NCBI RefSeq assembly: GCF_004331485.1
Contig: NZ_SJKD01000005.1
Coordinates: forward strand, 186,001-250,000
Direction: 5' to 3'
DNA: 64,000 bases
DNA from: Kribbella capetownensis
GTDB lineage: Bacteria; Actinomycetota; Actinomycetes; Propionibacteriales; Kribbellaceae
Shown: piece after piece, positions 48,182 to 56,618 of the stretch
Numbering within the stretch: the stretch's first letter is position 1
Layout: every line of letters starts with the position of its first letter
The notes under the pieces: model-generated
What the model was told of the DNA's origin: nothing
What the model saw: the letters and a program-made list of their open reading frames with translations, nothing else
The model's database searches: none
Position numbers and translations under genes: made by a program

Positions 48182-49671
48182 GGGTTCAGGGGGAGGAGGA
48201 CGGTGAAGGTGGCTCCGTGCGGCTTCGCGTCGGTGACGGTGACTCGGCCGCGGTGGGCGGCGACGAGCGCGGCGACGATGGACAGGCCGAGGCCGGAGCC
48301 GCCGGTCGAGCGGGTCCGGGCCGAGTCGGCGCGGTAGAAGCGTTCGAAGACGCGCGCCTTCTGGTCGTCGCTCAGCCCGGGACCCGAGTCGCTCACCTCG
48401 AGCACGGCCTCGGCGTCGCGCGTCCCGACCGAGACGAGGATCGGTGCGTCCATCGGCGTGTGGTGGAGCGCGTTGCTGATCAGGTTGCCGAGCACCTGAC
48501 GCAGCCGGGTCTCGTCACCTTCGACCACGGGCGCTTCGGAGTCCGGCAGGATCTTCAGCGAGATGTTTCGCTCGGGCTGCACCGCCTGGGCGTTGTGCAG
48601 TGCGTCGGCAGCGATCGGCAGCAGGTCGACCGGCTCCATCCGCAGCGGTCGCTGCTGGTCGAGGCGGGCCAACAGCAACAAGTCGTCGACGAGGAGACCC
48701 ATCCGCTTCGCCTCATCCTCGATCCGGCGCATCGTGTCGGCGTCGCCGCTGTCACCACGCTGGCGGGTCAGTTCGGCAAAGCCTCGGATCGACGTCAGCG
48801 GCGTACGCAGCTCGTGCGACGCGTCCGCGACGAACCGCCGCATTCGCTCCTCCGACTGCCTCGCCGCCTCCTCCGAACGCCGAGCCGCGTCCTCGGATCG
48901 GCGCGCGGCGAACTCCGACGCGGTTCGTTGCGCGAACGCGGTCTCGATCTGTCCGAGCATCTGGTTCAGCGCAAGCGACAACCGCCCGACCTCGGTCCGT
49001 GGATCCCGTTGCGGCACCCGCCGGCTCAGGTCACCGCCGGCGATCGCGACCGCGGTGTGCTCGACATCCTCCAGTCCGCGCAGACTTCGCCGTACGACGA
49101 AGGTCCCGACGCCGGCCAGCAGCACGAGCAGGATGACGCCGGCGGCGGCCTGTACGCCGACCAGTCGCTGCAGTGTCCGGCTCATGTCGTGCAGGCTCTG
49201 GGCGACCATCACTGAACCGCTGCCGTCGGACAGCGGTACGGCGAGCACGCGCCAGGATGCACCGCCCGACACCGCGTCGACGTTGAACGGGTGCCCATCG
49301 AGCGCTCGGACCTGATTGAGGTTGAGCGTAGGCAGGTCCGGCAGCGGCGCCTCGCCCTCAACCAACTGGGCGCGGAACGGCCCACCGCTGGCCTGGCCCT
49401 CGGAATCGTTGAACTGCACCACGAACACACTCGGCAGCGGCCGGCGCCGACCGTCGCCGGGCCCCATCGGCCGGTCCAACGGGTTGCGCTGCAGTGGCAT
49501 CGAGGCCTGCTGCAGTTGCTCGTCGACGCGATCGACCAGGTAACCCCGCATGATCGTGGTCGCCAGTACACCGGAGGCCACAAGCGCCAGCGCCACCAAC
49601 GTCAGCAGGACGACGACGATGGTGACGCGAAGCGGGTACCGGTCGGTGAAGCGCCGGTGGTTCAGCTGCAT
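48178..49671 (-). CDS. Membrane sensor histidine kinase
   Basis: A 497-residue sensor kinase. Two membrane helices (about 18-38 and 170-190) flank a 130-residue extracytoplasmic sensor domain, followed by HAMP (VRRSLRGLEDVEHTAVAIAGGDL), a short coiled coil with Arg/Glu repeats (FAARRSEDAARRSEEAARQSEE), HisKA with the phospho-acceptor in VADASHELRTPLTSIRGFA, and HATPase (NLISNALHHT, SDSGPGLS, GSGLGLSIVAALV). Its start overlaps the response regulator stop by one base, so the two form one operon. The pair resembles actinobacterial PhoPR-like or TcrAS systems. Confidence 0.93.
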   Translation of the reverse strand: MQLNHRRFTDRYPLRVTIVVVLLTLVALALVASGVLATTIMRGYLVDRVDEQLQQASMPLQRNPLDRPMGPGDGRRRPLPSVFVVQFNDSEGQASGGPFRAQLVEGEAPLPDLPTLNLNQVRALDGHPFNVDAVSGGASWRVLAVPLSDGSGSVMVAQSLHDMSRTLQRLVGVQAAAGVILLVLLAGVGTFVVRRSLRGLEDVEHTAVAIAGGDLSRRVPQRDPRTEVGRLSLALNQMLGQIETAFAQRTASEFAARRSEDAARRSEEAARQSEERMRRFVADASHELRTPLTSIRGFAELTRQRGDSGDADTMRRIEDEAKRMGLLVDDLLLLARLDQQRPLRMEPVDLLPIAADALHNAQAVQPERNISLKILPDSEAPVVEGDETRLRQVLGNLISNALHHTPMDAPILVSVGTRDAEAVLEVSDSGPGLSDDQKARVFERFYRADSARTRSTGGSGLGLSIVAALVAAHRGRVTVTDAKPHGATFTVLLPLNP

Positions 49672-50372
49672 CAGTTGGGGCCTCGTGGGGTGCGCAGGAC
49701 ATAGCCGACCCCGCGGACAGTGTGGAGCAGCTTCTGGTCGCCGGTGTCGACCTTACGGCGCAGGTACGACATGTACGACTCGACCACGCCCGCGTCGCCG
49801 GCGAAGTCGTAGTTCCAGACCGCCGACAGGATCTGGCCCTTCGACATCACCCGCTCGGCGTTCTCCAGCAGGCAACGCAGCAGCTTGAACTCGGTCAGCG
49901 ACAGCTGCACCGCCTCGCCCGCTTTGAAGACCTCGTAGCTGTCCTCGTTCAGCTCGAGATCCGCATACTTCAGTACGGCGGCATCCGGCGCGGCCTGCTC
50001 GCGGTGGCCGGATCGGCGCAGCAGCGCCCGCACCCGGGCGACGAGCTCGTCCAGGCTGAACGGCTTGGTCACGTAGTCGTCGCCGCCGGTGTGCAGGCCG
50101 AGCACCTTGTCCTCGACCGCGTCGCGCGCGGTGAGGAACAGCACCGGCACGTGCCGGTCCTCACCGCGCAGCCGGCGGACCACCTCGAAGCCGTCCAGTC
50201 CGGGCATCATCACGTCGAGCACGACCAGGTCGGGCTCCACCTCGCGCGCCTTGCGCAGCGCCTCGGCGCCATGGGTCGCCGTGGTCACGTCGTACCCGGC
50301 GAAACGCAGGCTCGCGGACAGCAGTTCGACGATGTTCGGCTCGTCGTCGACCACCAGCAGATGCGGACTCAT
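49671..50372 (-). CDS. OmpR/PhoP-type response regulator
   Basis: A 233-residue regulator. Receiver domain: acidic pair in LLVVDDEPNIVELLSASL, phospho-acceptor Asp in LVVLDVMMPGLDGFEVV, Thr in LFLTARD and Lys in YVTKPFSLDELVARV. The C-terminal winged helix holds LTEFKLLRCLLENAERVMSK and SYMSYLRRKVDTGD, close in pattern to mycobacterial PhoP. It is cotranscribed with the sensor kinase. A repeat box 29-55 bases upstream of its ATG matches one upstream of the DUF5666-like gene, pointing to autoregulation plus control of that gene. Confidence 0.93.
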   Translation of the reverse strand: MSPHLLVVDDEPNIVELLSASLRFAGYDVTTATHGAEALRKAREVEPDLVVLDVMMPGLDGFEVVRRLRGEDRHVPVLFLTARDAVEDKVLGLHTGGDDYVTKPFSLDELVARVRALLRRSGHREQAAPDAAVLKYADLELNEDSYEVFKAGEAVQLSLTEFKLLRCLLENAERVMSKGQILSAVWNYDFAGDAGVVESYMSYLRRKVDTGDQKLLHTVRGVGYVLRTPRGPN

Positions 50373-50400
50373 GTCCCCAGTCTGCCGCCGGCACCCGTGG

Positions 50401-50427
50401 GAACCCTGGAAGGTTCCTGGCAATCAG
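50401..50427 (-). promoter_or_regulatory. Direct-repeat box upstream of the response regulator
   Basis: On the minus strand it reads CTGATTGCCAGG, AACCTT, CCAGGGTTC. The two CCAGG steps are 11 bases apart, one turn of DNA, as expected for a PhoP/OmpR-type dimer. It lies 29-55 bases upstream of the regulator's start codon. Confidence 0.7.
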
Positions 50428-50441
50428 CTGTGAGTCGCTCG

Positions 50442-50975
50442 TCAGCGGGGCCCGCGCTTGAAGCCCCACTTGTCGCCGGCCGCCTTCCGGACGGTGCCGT
50501 CGTTGACCGAGCTCGCGGTGGCCTTGCCGTCCGCGACCACTGCGGTCACCTGGACCGTGTTTCCGACCTTGACGTCGTCGATTCCGTCCCGGGCGGCGTT
50601 CACGAGGGTGTCCTCGGTGAGCGTGTAAGTCCGGCTGTAGCCGTCCTCGCTCTTCACCGTGATCGAGTCCTTGCTGACCGCGGTCACCTCGCCACGCTGG
50701 GTCGCCACGGTCTGGTAGCCGCCACCGTCCTTCGGCACCACGAACTCGCCGTGCAGCGCGCCACCCATTCCGAACTCGCCACGGTGGCCGAGGCCCTTGC
50801 CCGGGCCAGGCTGGTTCGACGGAGCCGAGGGGGAGGCGGAGGGCGAGGGCGACGGCGTCGGGTCAGCGTTTGTCGCCGCCCAGGCGACACCACCCGCGGT
50901 CGTGGTCGCCGCGACGGCGGCGACTGTGCCGGCGATCCGCCAGCGCTTGTCCGAGAGCTTCTGCAACGTCGCCAT
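50442..50975 (-). CDS. Exported DUF5666-like protein
   Basis: A 177-residue secreted or anchored protein. After a basic N-terminus (KLSDKRWR) comes a signal-like hydrophobic stretch (IAGTVAAVAATTTAGGVAW), a Pro/Ser/Asn-rich linker, and a C-terminal beta domain (GEVTAVSKDSITVKSEDGY, GIDDVKVGNTVQVTAVVADG) of the DUF5666/OB-like type that often accompanies two-component systems. ATG 50975 has GGAAGG upstream; an earlier in-frame start would add Ser/Gly-rich sequence. It lies directly before the response regulator gene and shares its upstream box, so it is probably both target and feedback element. Confidence 0.82.
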   Translation of the reverse strand: MATLQKLSDKRWRIAGTVAAVAATTTAGGVAWAATNADPTPSPSPSASPSAPSNQPGPGKGLGHRGEFGMGGALHGEFVVPKDGGGYQTVATQRGEVTAVSKDSITVKSEDGYSRTYTLTEDTLVNAARDGIDDVKVGNTVQVTAVVADGKATASSVNDGTVRKAAGDKWGFKRGPR

Positions 50976-51064
50976 GCCTGACTGCCTTCCGTACTGCGTG
51001 CCGGCCGAATCACCGGCACTGGTCCTCACCACGCTGCCAGACGGAACTGAGACGAGGCTCCGGC

Positions 51065-51090
51065 GAACCTTGGAAAACCCTGGCAATCAG
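51065..51090 (-). promoter_or_regulatory. Matching box upstream of the DUF5666-like gene
   Basis: On the minus strand it reads CTGATTGCCAGG, GTTTT, CCAAGGTTC, matching the box at 50401-50427 at nearly every position. CCAGG and CCAAGG lie 10 bases apart. It lies 90-115 bases before the DUF5666-like start and overlaps the stop of the DUF456 gene. Confidence 0.7.
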
Positions 51091-51572
51091 ACCAGGAACA
51101 GCACGGCGACGAGCCAGACGGCGGCGGCGAGCGACGCACCGATGAACTCGATCAGGATCGACACCCCCGTCGCGCGGAGGGCGTGCTTGGTCGACGTCCA
51201 GGCGTCCGCGTGCGTCTTCAGCCGCTGCCACTCGGACAGATAGACGCCGAGGGGGAAGCCGACGAACATGCCGACCACCGGGATCACGAAGAAGCCGACG
51301 ATGCCGAGCAGAACCCCGACGACCATCGACCGCCGGGGAACCCCGGACTCACGCAGTTGACGCTCCGGTACGACGTACTTGACCACCTGGCTGGCCCCGA
51401 TCAGGACGACCGCGGCGGCGAGCACGATCCAGGCCGTCGGCCCCTTCTCGACCAGCGCCCAGACCAGGATCGCCGCCAGGCTGAGAATGGCGCCCGGCAG
51501 CACCGGGATCACGATCCCCAGAATGCCGACGAAGATCACCACGCCGATCAAGAACGTGCCAAGAGTGTCCAC
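51087..51572 (-). CDS. DUF456-family membrane protein
   Basis: A 161-residue membrane protein with about four helices, of the DUF456 family: TFLIGVVIFVGILGIVIPVLPGAILSLAA, GASQVVKYVVPE and VGFFVIPVVGMFVGFPLGVY. Function unknown. The GTG at 51572 starts it; the frame is open upstream but that part is antisense to the next gene. Its end carries the box of the downstream gene. It may belong to the same regulatory group, but it is 111 bases from the DUF5666-like start. Confidence 0.85.
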   Translation of the reverse strand: MDTLGTFLIGVVIFVGILGIVIPVLPGAILSLAAILVWALVEKGPTAWIVLAAAVVLIGASQVVKYVVPERQLRESGVPRRSMVVGVLLGIVGFFVIPVVGMFVGFPLGVYLSEWQRLKTHADAWTSTKHALRATGVSILIEFIGASLAAAVWLVAVLFLV

Positions 51573-51614
51573 GGGGGCAACTGTGCCGCAAAACCAGGCC
51601 CTTAGGGTGGAGGT

Positions 51615-53606
51615 ATGTCCCAGCTGCACGAACTGGTCACCGCCCTCGCTGCTCCGTGGGTGGTCCTCTCGCCGCGTTCCGGTCAGTTGACCGGGAACAA
51701 CGCTGTGGAGGGCCTGTACGCCCAGGACCGCCGGATCCTGTCCCGGTCGATCGTGACGATCAACGGCCGCGAGCCGCTCCCGGTGCACGCCGACGAACGA
51801 GGTGCGGCGTCCCACGAGTACGTCGCCCAGGTCGAGGACGTCGGCGACACCCGGCACGACCCGACCGTGATGCTGTACCGGACCCGCGACGTCGACCGCC
51901 ACGGCATGACCGAGCGGATCATGCTGGTGAACCGGTCCCGTACGGCGATCGAGTGCCGGCTTGATGTTGCCCTGGGCACCGATCTGGCCCCGATGGCCGC
52001 GGTCCGCAACGGCACGGCGGACGAGCTGCCCGCCCTGACTCCCACGCGTGACGGAGAGACCGTTCTCCATTGGGAGAGTGCGGGCACCCGGGTGAGCGCG
52101 AGCCTCGACCCGGGTGTCAGTGCGACGCCGCGGCTCGAACCGGGGGAGGAGTTCACCCTCACGGTCCGCGTGACCGCCGAGTTCCCGCCGTCGACCACCG
52201 GGTTCAGCATCGACCCGCCACCGGCGACACCGCAGTACGAGCTCGACGTCAACTGCGACGACAAGCGGGTCGAGCGCTGGGTGGAGCGGTCACTCGATGA
52301 CGTGCGCGCGCTGCAACTCGCGGTCGGCAACGACCGCTACCTCGGCGCCGGACCGCCGTGGTTCCTGACGCTCTTCGGCCGTGACTCGCTGATCGCGTCC
52401 AGCATGCTGATCCCGGTCGATCCCGAACTCGCCGCCGGCACGCTGCGTGCGCTTGCGGCCAAGCAGGGCACCAAGGTCGACCCGGACACGGCCGAGCAGC
52501 CCGGCAAGATCCCGCACGAGCTCAGGGTCGAGGATGCCGACCACGGTGGCGGTCTGGTTCTGCCGCCGGTGTACTACGGGACGCACGACGCGACGCAGCT
52601 GTGGATCACGACGCTACACAAGGCCTGGCGCTGGGGCATGCCCGCGGACGAGGTGCGGGACCTGCTGCCGAACCTCATCCGCGCCCTCACCTGGATCAAG
52701 GAGTACGCCGACCCCGACGGCGACGGCTTCCTCGAGTACATCGACGAGTCCGGGCACGGGCTGGCCAACCAGGGCTGGAAGGACTCAGGCGACGCGGTCC
52801 AGTGGCCGGACGGCACGCTCGCCACCGCACCCATCGCGCTGTGCGAGGTGCAGGGCTATGCCTACGCGGCAGCCGTCCAGGGCGCCGAGTTGCTGGAGGC
52901 GCATGGTGAGTCGGGCGACGAGTGGCGGCTGTGGGCTACCGCGATGCAGGAGCGGTTCCGCAGTGCGTTCTGGGTGGACGGCTATCCGGCCATCGCACTC
53001 GACGGCGCCAAGAACGCCGTGGCTGGGCGAGCGTCGAACATGGGTCACCTGCTCGGAACTGGACTGCTGGACGCCGAGGAGGAGCAGACGGTCGCCGAGG
53101 TCTTGGCCGGTGAGGATCTGGACAGTGGGTTCGGCCTGCGAACGTTGTCCACGGCAATGACCCGGTTCAATCCGCTCGGCTACCACACCGGCAGCGTCTG
53201 GCCGCACGACACCGCGATGACGGTCCAGGGCCTGTACGCGACCGGTCACGCGGAGCTGGCTTCGTCGTACGTGGACGGCCTGATCCGTGCCGCGGAGGCG
53301 TTTGGCTATCGGCTGCCGGAGCTGTTCGGCGGGCGGGGGAGGACAGCGGAGCGGACCCCGACGCCGTACCCGGCGTCGTGTCGGCCGCAGGCCTGGGCGG
53401 CTGCCTCGGCGATCGCCGTTGTGGTAGCCGCGCTCGGGATCGAGCCCGACGTACCTGGTGGCCGCCTGGTCGTGAACCCGGCCGAGGAGCTGCCGTGGGA
53501 GCGCCTGGAGGTCAGCGGTCTGCGGCTCGGCGGCGAGGTCCTGTCGGTGCGGCTGGAGGCCGGGAAGCTGACAGTGCTGGAAGCTCCGAAGGATCTCCAG
53601 TACTGA
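51615..53606 (+). CDS. Amylo-alpha-1,6-glucosidase/glycogen debranching-type protein
   Basis: A 663-residue protein. The N-terminal half matches the glycogen debranching N-terminal domain (GNNAVEGLYAQDRRILSRSIVT), the C-terminal half is an (alpha/alpha)6 glycosidase barrel: GPPWFLTLFGRDSLIASSML, LWITTLHKAWRWG, LANQGWKDSGDAVQWPDG with the catalytic acid region, and YHTGSVWPHDTAM. These are GH15/GH133-type proteins that debranch glycogen or related alpha-glucans. There is no signal peptide, so it is cytoplasmic. It abuts the convergent lysE gene with no gap. Confidence 0.9.
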   Translation: MSQLHELVTALAAPWVVLSPRSGQLTGNNAVEGLYAQDRRILSRSIVTINGREPLPVHADERGAASHEYVAQVEDVGDTRHDPTVMLYRTRDVDRHGMTERIMLVNRSRTAIECRLDVALGTDLAPMAAVRNGTADELPALTPTRDGETVLHWESAGTRVSASLDPGVSATPRLEPGEEFTLTVRVTAEFPPSTTGFSIDPPPATPQYELDVNCDDKRVERWVERSLDDVRALQLAVGNDRYLGAGPPWFLTLFGRDSLIASSMLIPVDPELAAGTLRALAAKQGTKVDPDTAEQPGKIPHELRVEDADHGGGLVLPPVYYGTHDATQLWITTLHKAWRWGMPADEVRDLLPNLIRALTWIKEYADPDGDGFLEYIDESGHGLANQGWKDSGDAVQWPDGTLATAPIALCEVQGYAYAAAVQGAELLEAHGESGDEWRLWATAMQERFRSAFWVDGYPAIALDGAKNAVAGRASNMGHLLGTGLLDAEEEQTVAEVLAGEDLDSGFGLRTLSTAMTRFNPLGYHTGSVWPHDTAMTVQGLYATGHAELASSYVDGLIRAAEAFGYRLPELFGGRGRTAERTPTPYPASCRPQAWAAASAIAVVVAALGIEPDVPGGRLVVNPAEELPWERLEVSGLRLGGEVLSVRLEAGKLTVLEAPKDLQY

Positions 53607-54230
53607 TCAGACAGTGAGTACGGCGGCTGTCGCGAGGACGAGGTACACGGCGGCGACGAGCCGGTTGCGCCACGCGCTCGTCGTCCGGGCCGAGCGGACC
53701 CGGCGGCCGATCGCGTCGGCGCCAACGGCGTAGCACAGGTCGAGGGACAGGCCGATCAGCAGCGCGCCCGCGCCGAGCAGCAGCATCTCGGTGCGGAGCT
53801 GATCGGGTCCGGCGTCGCGAGTGGTGAACTGCGGGAGGAAGGCGAGGAAGAAGAGCGCGGCCTTCGGGTTGAGCAGGTTCACCACGATGCCGTCGCGGAA
53901 GATCCGGCCGAGCGGTGCGGGCGGCACACCGCCGTGCGGCTCGGTCGTCGGAGTCTTCAGCATCTTCACGCCGAGGAAGGCGAGGTAGAGCGCACCGGTC
54001 AGAGTGATTGCGGTGAACAGCGTCGGCGACGCCTTCACGAGCGTCGCCAGGCCGAGCGCCGCGACCACGATGTAGACCAGCGTGCCGGTCTCGATTGCGA
54101 GTGCGGACACCACACCGGCCCGGCGCCCTTGGGTCAGGCTCCGCAGCGAGATGTAGAGGTTGTTCGGCCCTGGCATCCCGACCAGCACCACCGTCGCGCC
54201 GGTGAATCCCAGCAATTGCCCGATCCCCAT
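53607..54230 (-). CDS. LysE-family amino acid exporter
   Basis: A 207-residue translocator with six helices. GATVVLVGMPGPNNLYISLRSLTQGRRAGVVSALAIETG is the LysE/RhtB signature, and FRDGIVVNLLNPKAALFFLAFLPQFT carries the second conserved stretch. It exports an amino acid or homoserine-like compound. It diverges from the MocR-type gene, and TGGACTG/CAGTCCA half-sites lie in the shared gap, so that regulator probably controls it. Confidence 0.92.
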   Translation of the reverse strand: MGIGQLLGFTGATVVLVGMPGPNNLYISLRSLTQGRRAGVVSALAIETGTLVYIVVAALGLATLVKASPTLFTAITLTGALYLAFLGVKMLKTPTTEPHGGVPPAPLGRIFRDGIVVNLLNPKAALFFLAFLPQFTTRDAGPDQLRTEMLLLGAGALLIGLSLDLCYAVGADAIGRRVRSARTTSAWRNRLVAAVYLVLATAAVLTV

Positions 54231-54252
54231 GATCCCCTGCCTCCACTCGAAC

Positions 54253-54297
54253 TGGACTGCCTTCTCCGTCTAGCCTGGCGGCGCGGGAACCAGTCCA
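54253..54297. promoter_or_regulatory. MocR half-sites between lysE-like and mocR-like genes
   Basis: TGGACTG (54253-54259) and CAGTCCA (54291-54297) are inverted copies 31 bases apart, both in an ACTGGACTG-type context known for MocR/PdxR regulators. They bracket the likely overlapping promoters. Confidence 0.5.
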
Positions 54298-54318
54298 CCC
54301 GAGCCAATAGGGGGAGAA

Positions 54319-55794
54319 GTGGACCGTTCTGGAGACCCGGCCGTTCTCGCCGACCTGATCGGCAGCCGGCTGACCGGTCAGGCAGGTGGGCTGTATCGCC
54401 GGCTCGCCGACGCCATCGCGGCGCTGATCGGTTCGACCGAGCTCCCGGTCGGCGCGCGCCTCCCGGCCGAGCGCCGTCTCGCCGAGGCCCTCGCGATCAG
54501 TCGGTCAACGGTCGTCGCGGCGTACGACGAACTGCGCGCTCGCGGGCTCGTGGAGAGCCGCCGGGGGAGCGGTACGACGGTCGCGCGGGCGGCCGGACGT
54601 GGTCGTTCACGAGCGGACAAGCGAATGCCGGCCGGGTACGGCGAGTCGCTCTTCCACCGGATCGCGGTCGGTCCGGGTGAGGTCATCTCCCTCACGTACG
54701 CCGTCGACCCGGGGCTGCCGGAACTCGCGGACGAACTGATCGACCTGGCGAGTGGGGACCTGCCCGCACTGCTCGACGATGTCGGGTACCACCCGCGGGG
54801 TCTGGCGGTGCTGCGTGAGCGGATCGCTGATCACTTTTCTGAGTCCGGACTGCCCACATCGGCCGACGAGATCGTGGTCACAACCGGGGCGCATCAGGCG
54901 ATCGCGCTGGTCACACAGATGTACCTGCGGACAGGGGCTGCGGTCGTCATCGAGCAGCCGAGTTGGCCCGGGTGTTTCGATCTGTTCGGTGCGGCTGGTG
55001 GGCGGGTGGTCGGCGTACCGCTGGACGATGCGGGGATCCGGCCGGATCTGCTGACGGCGGCGTTCGCGGAGCATCAGCCGGCCCTGTTGTTCGTGATGCC
55101 GACGTTCCACAATCCGACCGGTCGGCTGATGTCGGCGAACCGGCGTCGGCAGGTTGCCGAGATCGCGGCGAAGCATGGCGTGGTGGTTGTGGAGGACAAC
55201 GCGTACTCGGCGTGGGATCCGTCCGGGCCGGCGATTCCGCCACCACTGGCCGCGTATGCCCCGGACGGGTGCGAGGTGCTCACGATCGGGTCGGTCTCGA
55301 AGGCGGTGTGGGGCGGGCTGCGGATCGGGTGGATCCGGGCGTCGCGACCGCTGGCCGAGCGGTTGGCGCGGCACAAGGCGCTGGCTGATCTGGGCAGCCC
55401 CGTGATCGATCAGGCACTCACCGCGCGGTTGCTGCCGCGGCTGGCGGAGCTGACGGCGGCACGGGGGCGGGTCTCGACGACGCGCAAGAAGCTGATGGGT
55501 CAGTTGCTGAGCGAGCGTTTGCCTGAATGGGAATGGGCGGAGCCCGAAGGTGGGTCGGCGTTGTGGATCCGGCTGCCGGATACGGACGCGCGGGTCTACG
55601 CGCAGGTGGCGTTGCGGCATGGGGTCGAGGTGGTCGCCGGGCGTGCGATGGATCCGACCGGGGAGCACGACGACTACCTACGGGTGCCATTCGCTTACGC
55701 AGAGCCAATACTTGACGATGCAGTGTCCCGGCTGGCTGCCGCGTGGCACGAACTCCGCCGGCACGGCCCCGGGCCCGGCGTACCCGTCGTCTGA
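54319..55794 (+). CDS. MocR-family PLP-dependent regulator/aminotransferase
   Basis: A 491-residue fusion of a GntR winged helix (about 30-85; LPAERRLAEALAISRSTVVAAYDELRARGL) and a fold-type I aminotransferase. The PLP-binding Lys lies in TIGSVSKAVWGGLRIG, and the DNPTGR-like substrate motif is FHNPTGRLMS. Such proteins use bound PLP or an external aldimine as effector. It diverges from the LysE-family exporter gene, which it probably controls, so the effector may be an amino acid. GTG 54319 has GGGGGAG upstream. Confidence 0.92.
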   Translation: MDRSGDPAVLADLIGSRLTGQAGGLYRRLADAIAALIGSTELPVGARLPAERRLAEALAISRSTVVAAYDELRARGLVESRRGSGTTVARAAGRGRSRADKRMPAGYGESLFHRIAVGPGEVISLTYAVDPGLPELADELIDLASGDLPALLDDVGYHPRGLAVLRERIADHFSESGLPTSADEIVVTTGAHQAIALVTQMYLRTGAAVVIEQPSWPGCFDLFGAAGGRVVGVPLDDAGIRPDLLTAAFAEHQPALLFVMPTFHNPTGRLMSANRRRQVAEIAAKHGVVVVEDNAYSAWDPSGPAIPPPLAAYAPDGCEVLTIGSVSKAVWGGLRIGWIRASRPLAERLARHKALADLGSPVIDQALTARLLPRLAELTAARGRVSTTRKKLMGQLLSERLPEWEWAEPEGGSALWIRLPDTDARVYAQVALRHGVEVVAGRAMDPTGEHDDYLRVPFAYAEPILDDAVSRLAAAWHELRRHGPGPGVPVV

Positions 55795-55833
55795 AGTCTT
55801 CTGCACACACAGATTGCCAGCGCACAGAAGGAT

Positions 55834-55860
55834 GGCGGTCACCCCTCCGGGTGGACCGCC
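55834..55860 (+). terminator. Hairpin after the MocR-type gene
   Basis: GGCGGTC (55834-55840) pairs with GACCGCC (55854-55860), with ACCC/GGGT extending it around a CTCC loop and one bulged G. It starts 40 bases beyond the stop. Confidence 0.75.
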
Positions 55861-55881
55861 ATCGAGTCCTGCAGGTCTTTG

Positions 55882-55901
55882 GCGCCGCCGTTGGCGCTTT
55901 T
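55882..55901 (+). terminator. Short hairpin with U-run
   Basis: GCGCC (55882-55886) pairs with GGCGC (55893-55897), followed by TTTT. A second stop signal for the rightward transcript, lying just before the convergent zinc-ribbon gene. Confidence 0.55.
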
Positions 55902-55913
55902 ATGAGGCCGAGA

Positions 55914-56144
55914 TCACCGCTCGTCTTCAGTGGCGATGGCCGGGGTGGTGTCGAGCCGACCGGTCTCGTCGTGGATGGTGATCGCGATGTTGCGCAGCTT
56001 CTCCGCGTGCTCCCGGCTGTGGTGGGCGCAGAAGAGCAGCTCCCCACCGCTGGTCAGGGTGACACGGACGTAGGCCTGCGCACCGCAGCGGTCACAACGA
56101 TCCGCGGCCGACAGCGCCGAACTCGGGGCGAGTGCTGTAGTCAC
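55914..56144 (-). CDS. Small zinc-ribbon protein (DUF7455-like)
   Basis: A 76-residue protein. The centre CDRCGAQAYVRV and the later LLFCAHHSREH supply a Cys2-plus-Cys/His2 set that could bind one zinc ion, followed by a helical tail (EKLRNIAITIHDETGRL). Proteins of this shape are conserved in actinobacteria and are annotated DUF7455; function unknown. GTG 56144 has GAGG at six bases; an ATG twelve bases upstream (56156) is an alternative. The upstream 474 bases separate it from parE, with which it diverges. Confidence 0.82.
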   Translation of the reverse strand: MTTALAPSSALSAADRCDRCGAQAYVRVTLTSGGELLFCAHHSREHAEKLRNIAITIHDETGRLDTTPAIATEDER

Positions 56145-56156
56145 TTGAGGCCTCAT

Positions 56157-56618
56157 CTCATCTAGTTCCGTACTCACCAGATAGCAACATCCTGACAGAC
56201 GGATCGCTTCCCAGTAGGGGCAGCGTGTCCGAATGTGAGACGAACCACCTGTTCCCTTATGACGCATCTTGACGAGGAATCGTTTCCGATGTCGTCGATT
56301 TCTCGCGTGGCGGCGGGCGCCGGGCGTGTCTTCTTTCACTGTGCGCCATGAAGTGCTCACAGCGCGCTGATGTTCGGAGTGTCGAAGGCCACGCCCGGAT
56401 CGAGTCCGGATCGATACCTGCCGAAACATCTTTCCTGCTGCCACGCCGTGGGGTTCGGAGTGGACCAGGTGACGGATGTCCGGTACCCAGGCGGCAATCG
56501 CGGACAGCCCCGCCTGCCGGGTTTTGGGGGTCGGTCCGCATAGGCTGTGAACATGCGTTCGGACCGGCGGTCCGGCCCCGGGCGCGCAGTTGGCTTTGTG
56601 AACCAGTGAAGGAGCCCA
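56157..56618. other. 462-base intergenic region before parE
   Basis: No gene is supported. Visible features are two CGGATCGA repeats eleven bases apart (56396-56403 and 56407-56414) and a CGGACC-GGC-GGTCCG palindrome (56562-56576). The promoter of the zinc-ribbon gene and that of parE must lie here, but neither shows a clear -10/-35 pair. Confidence 0.55.

Noticed and set aside
56562..56576. Palindrome CGGACC-GGC-GGTCCG as a parE operator
   Set aside because: Six-base arms of this composition are common by chance in sequence this GC-rich, and no protein partner is suggested.
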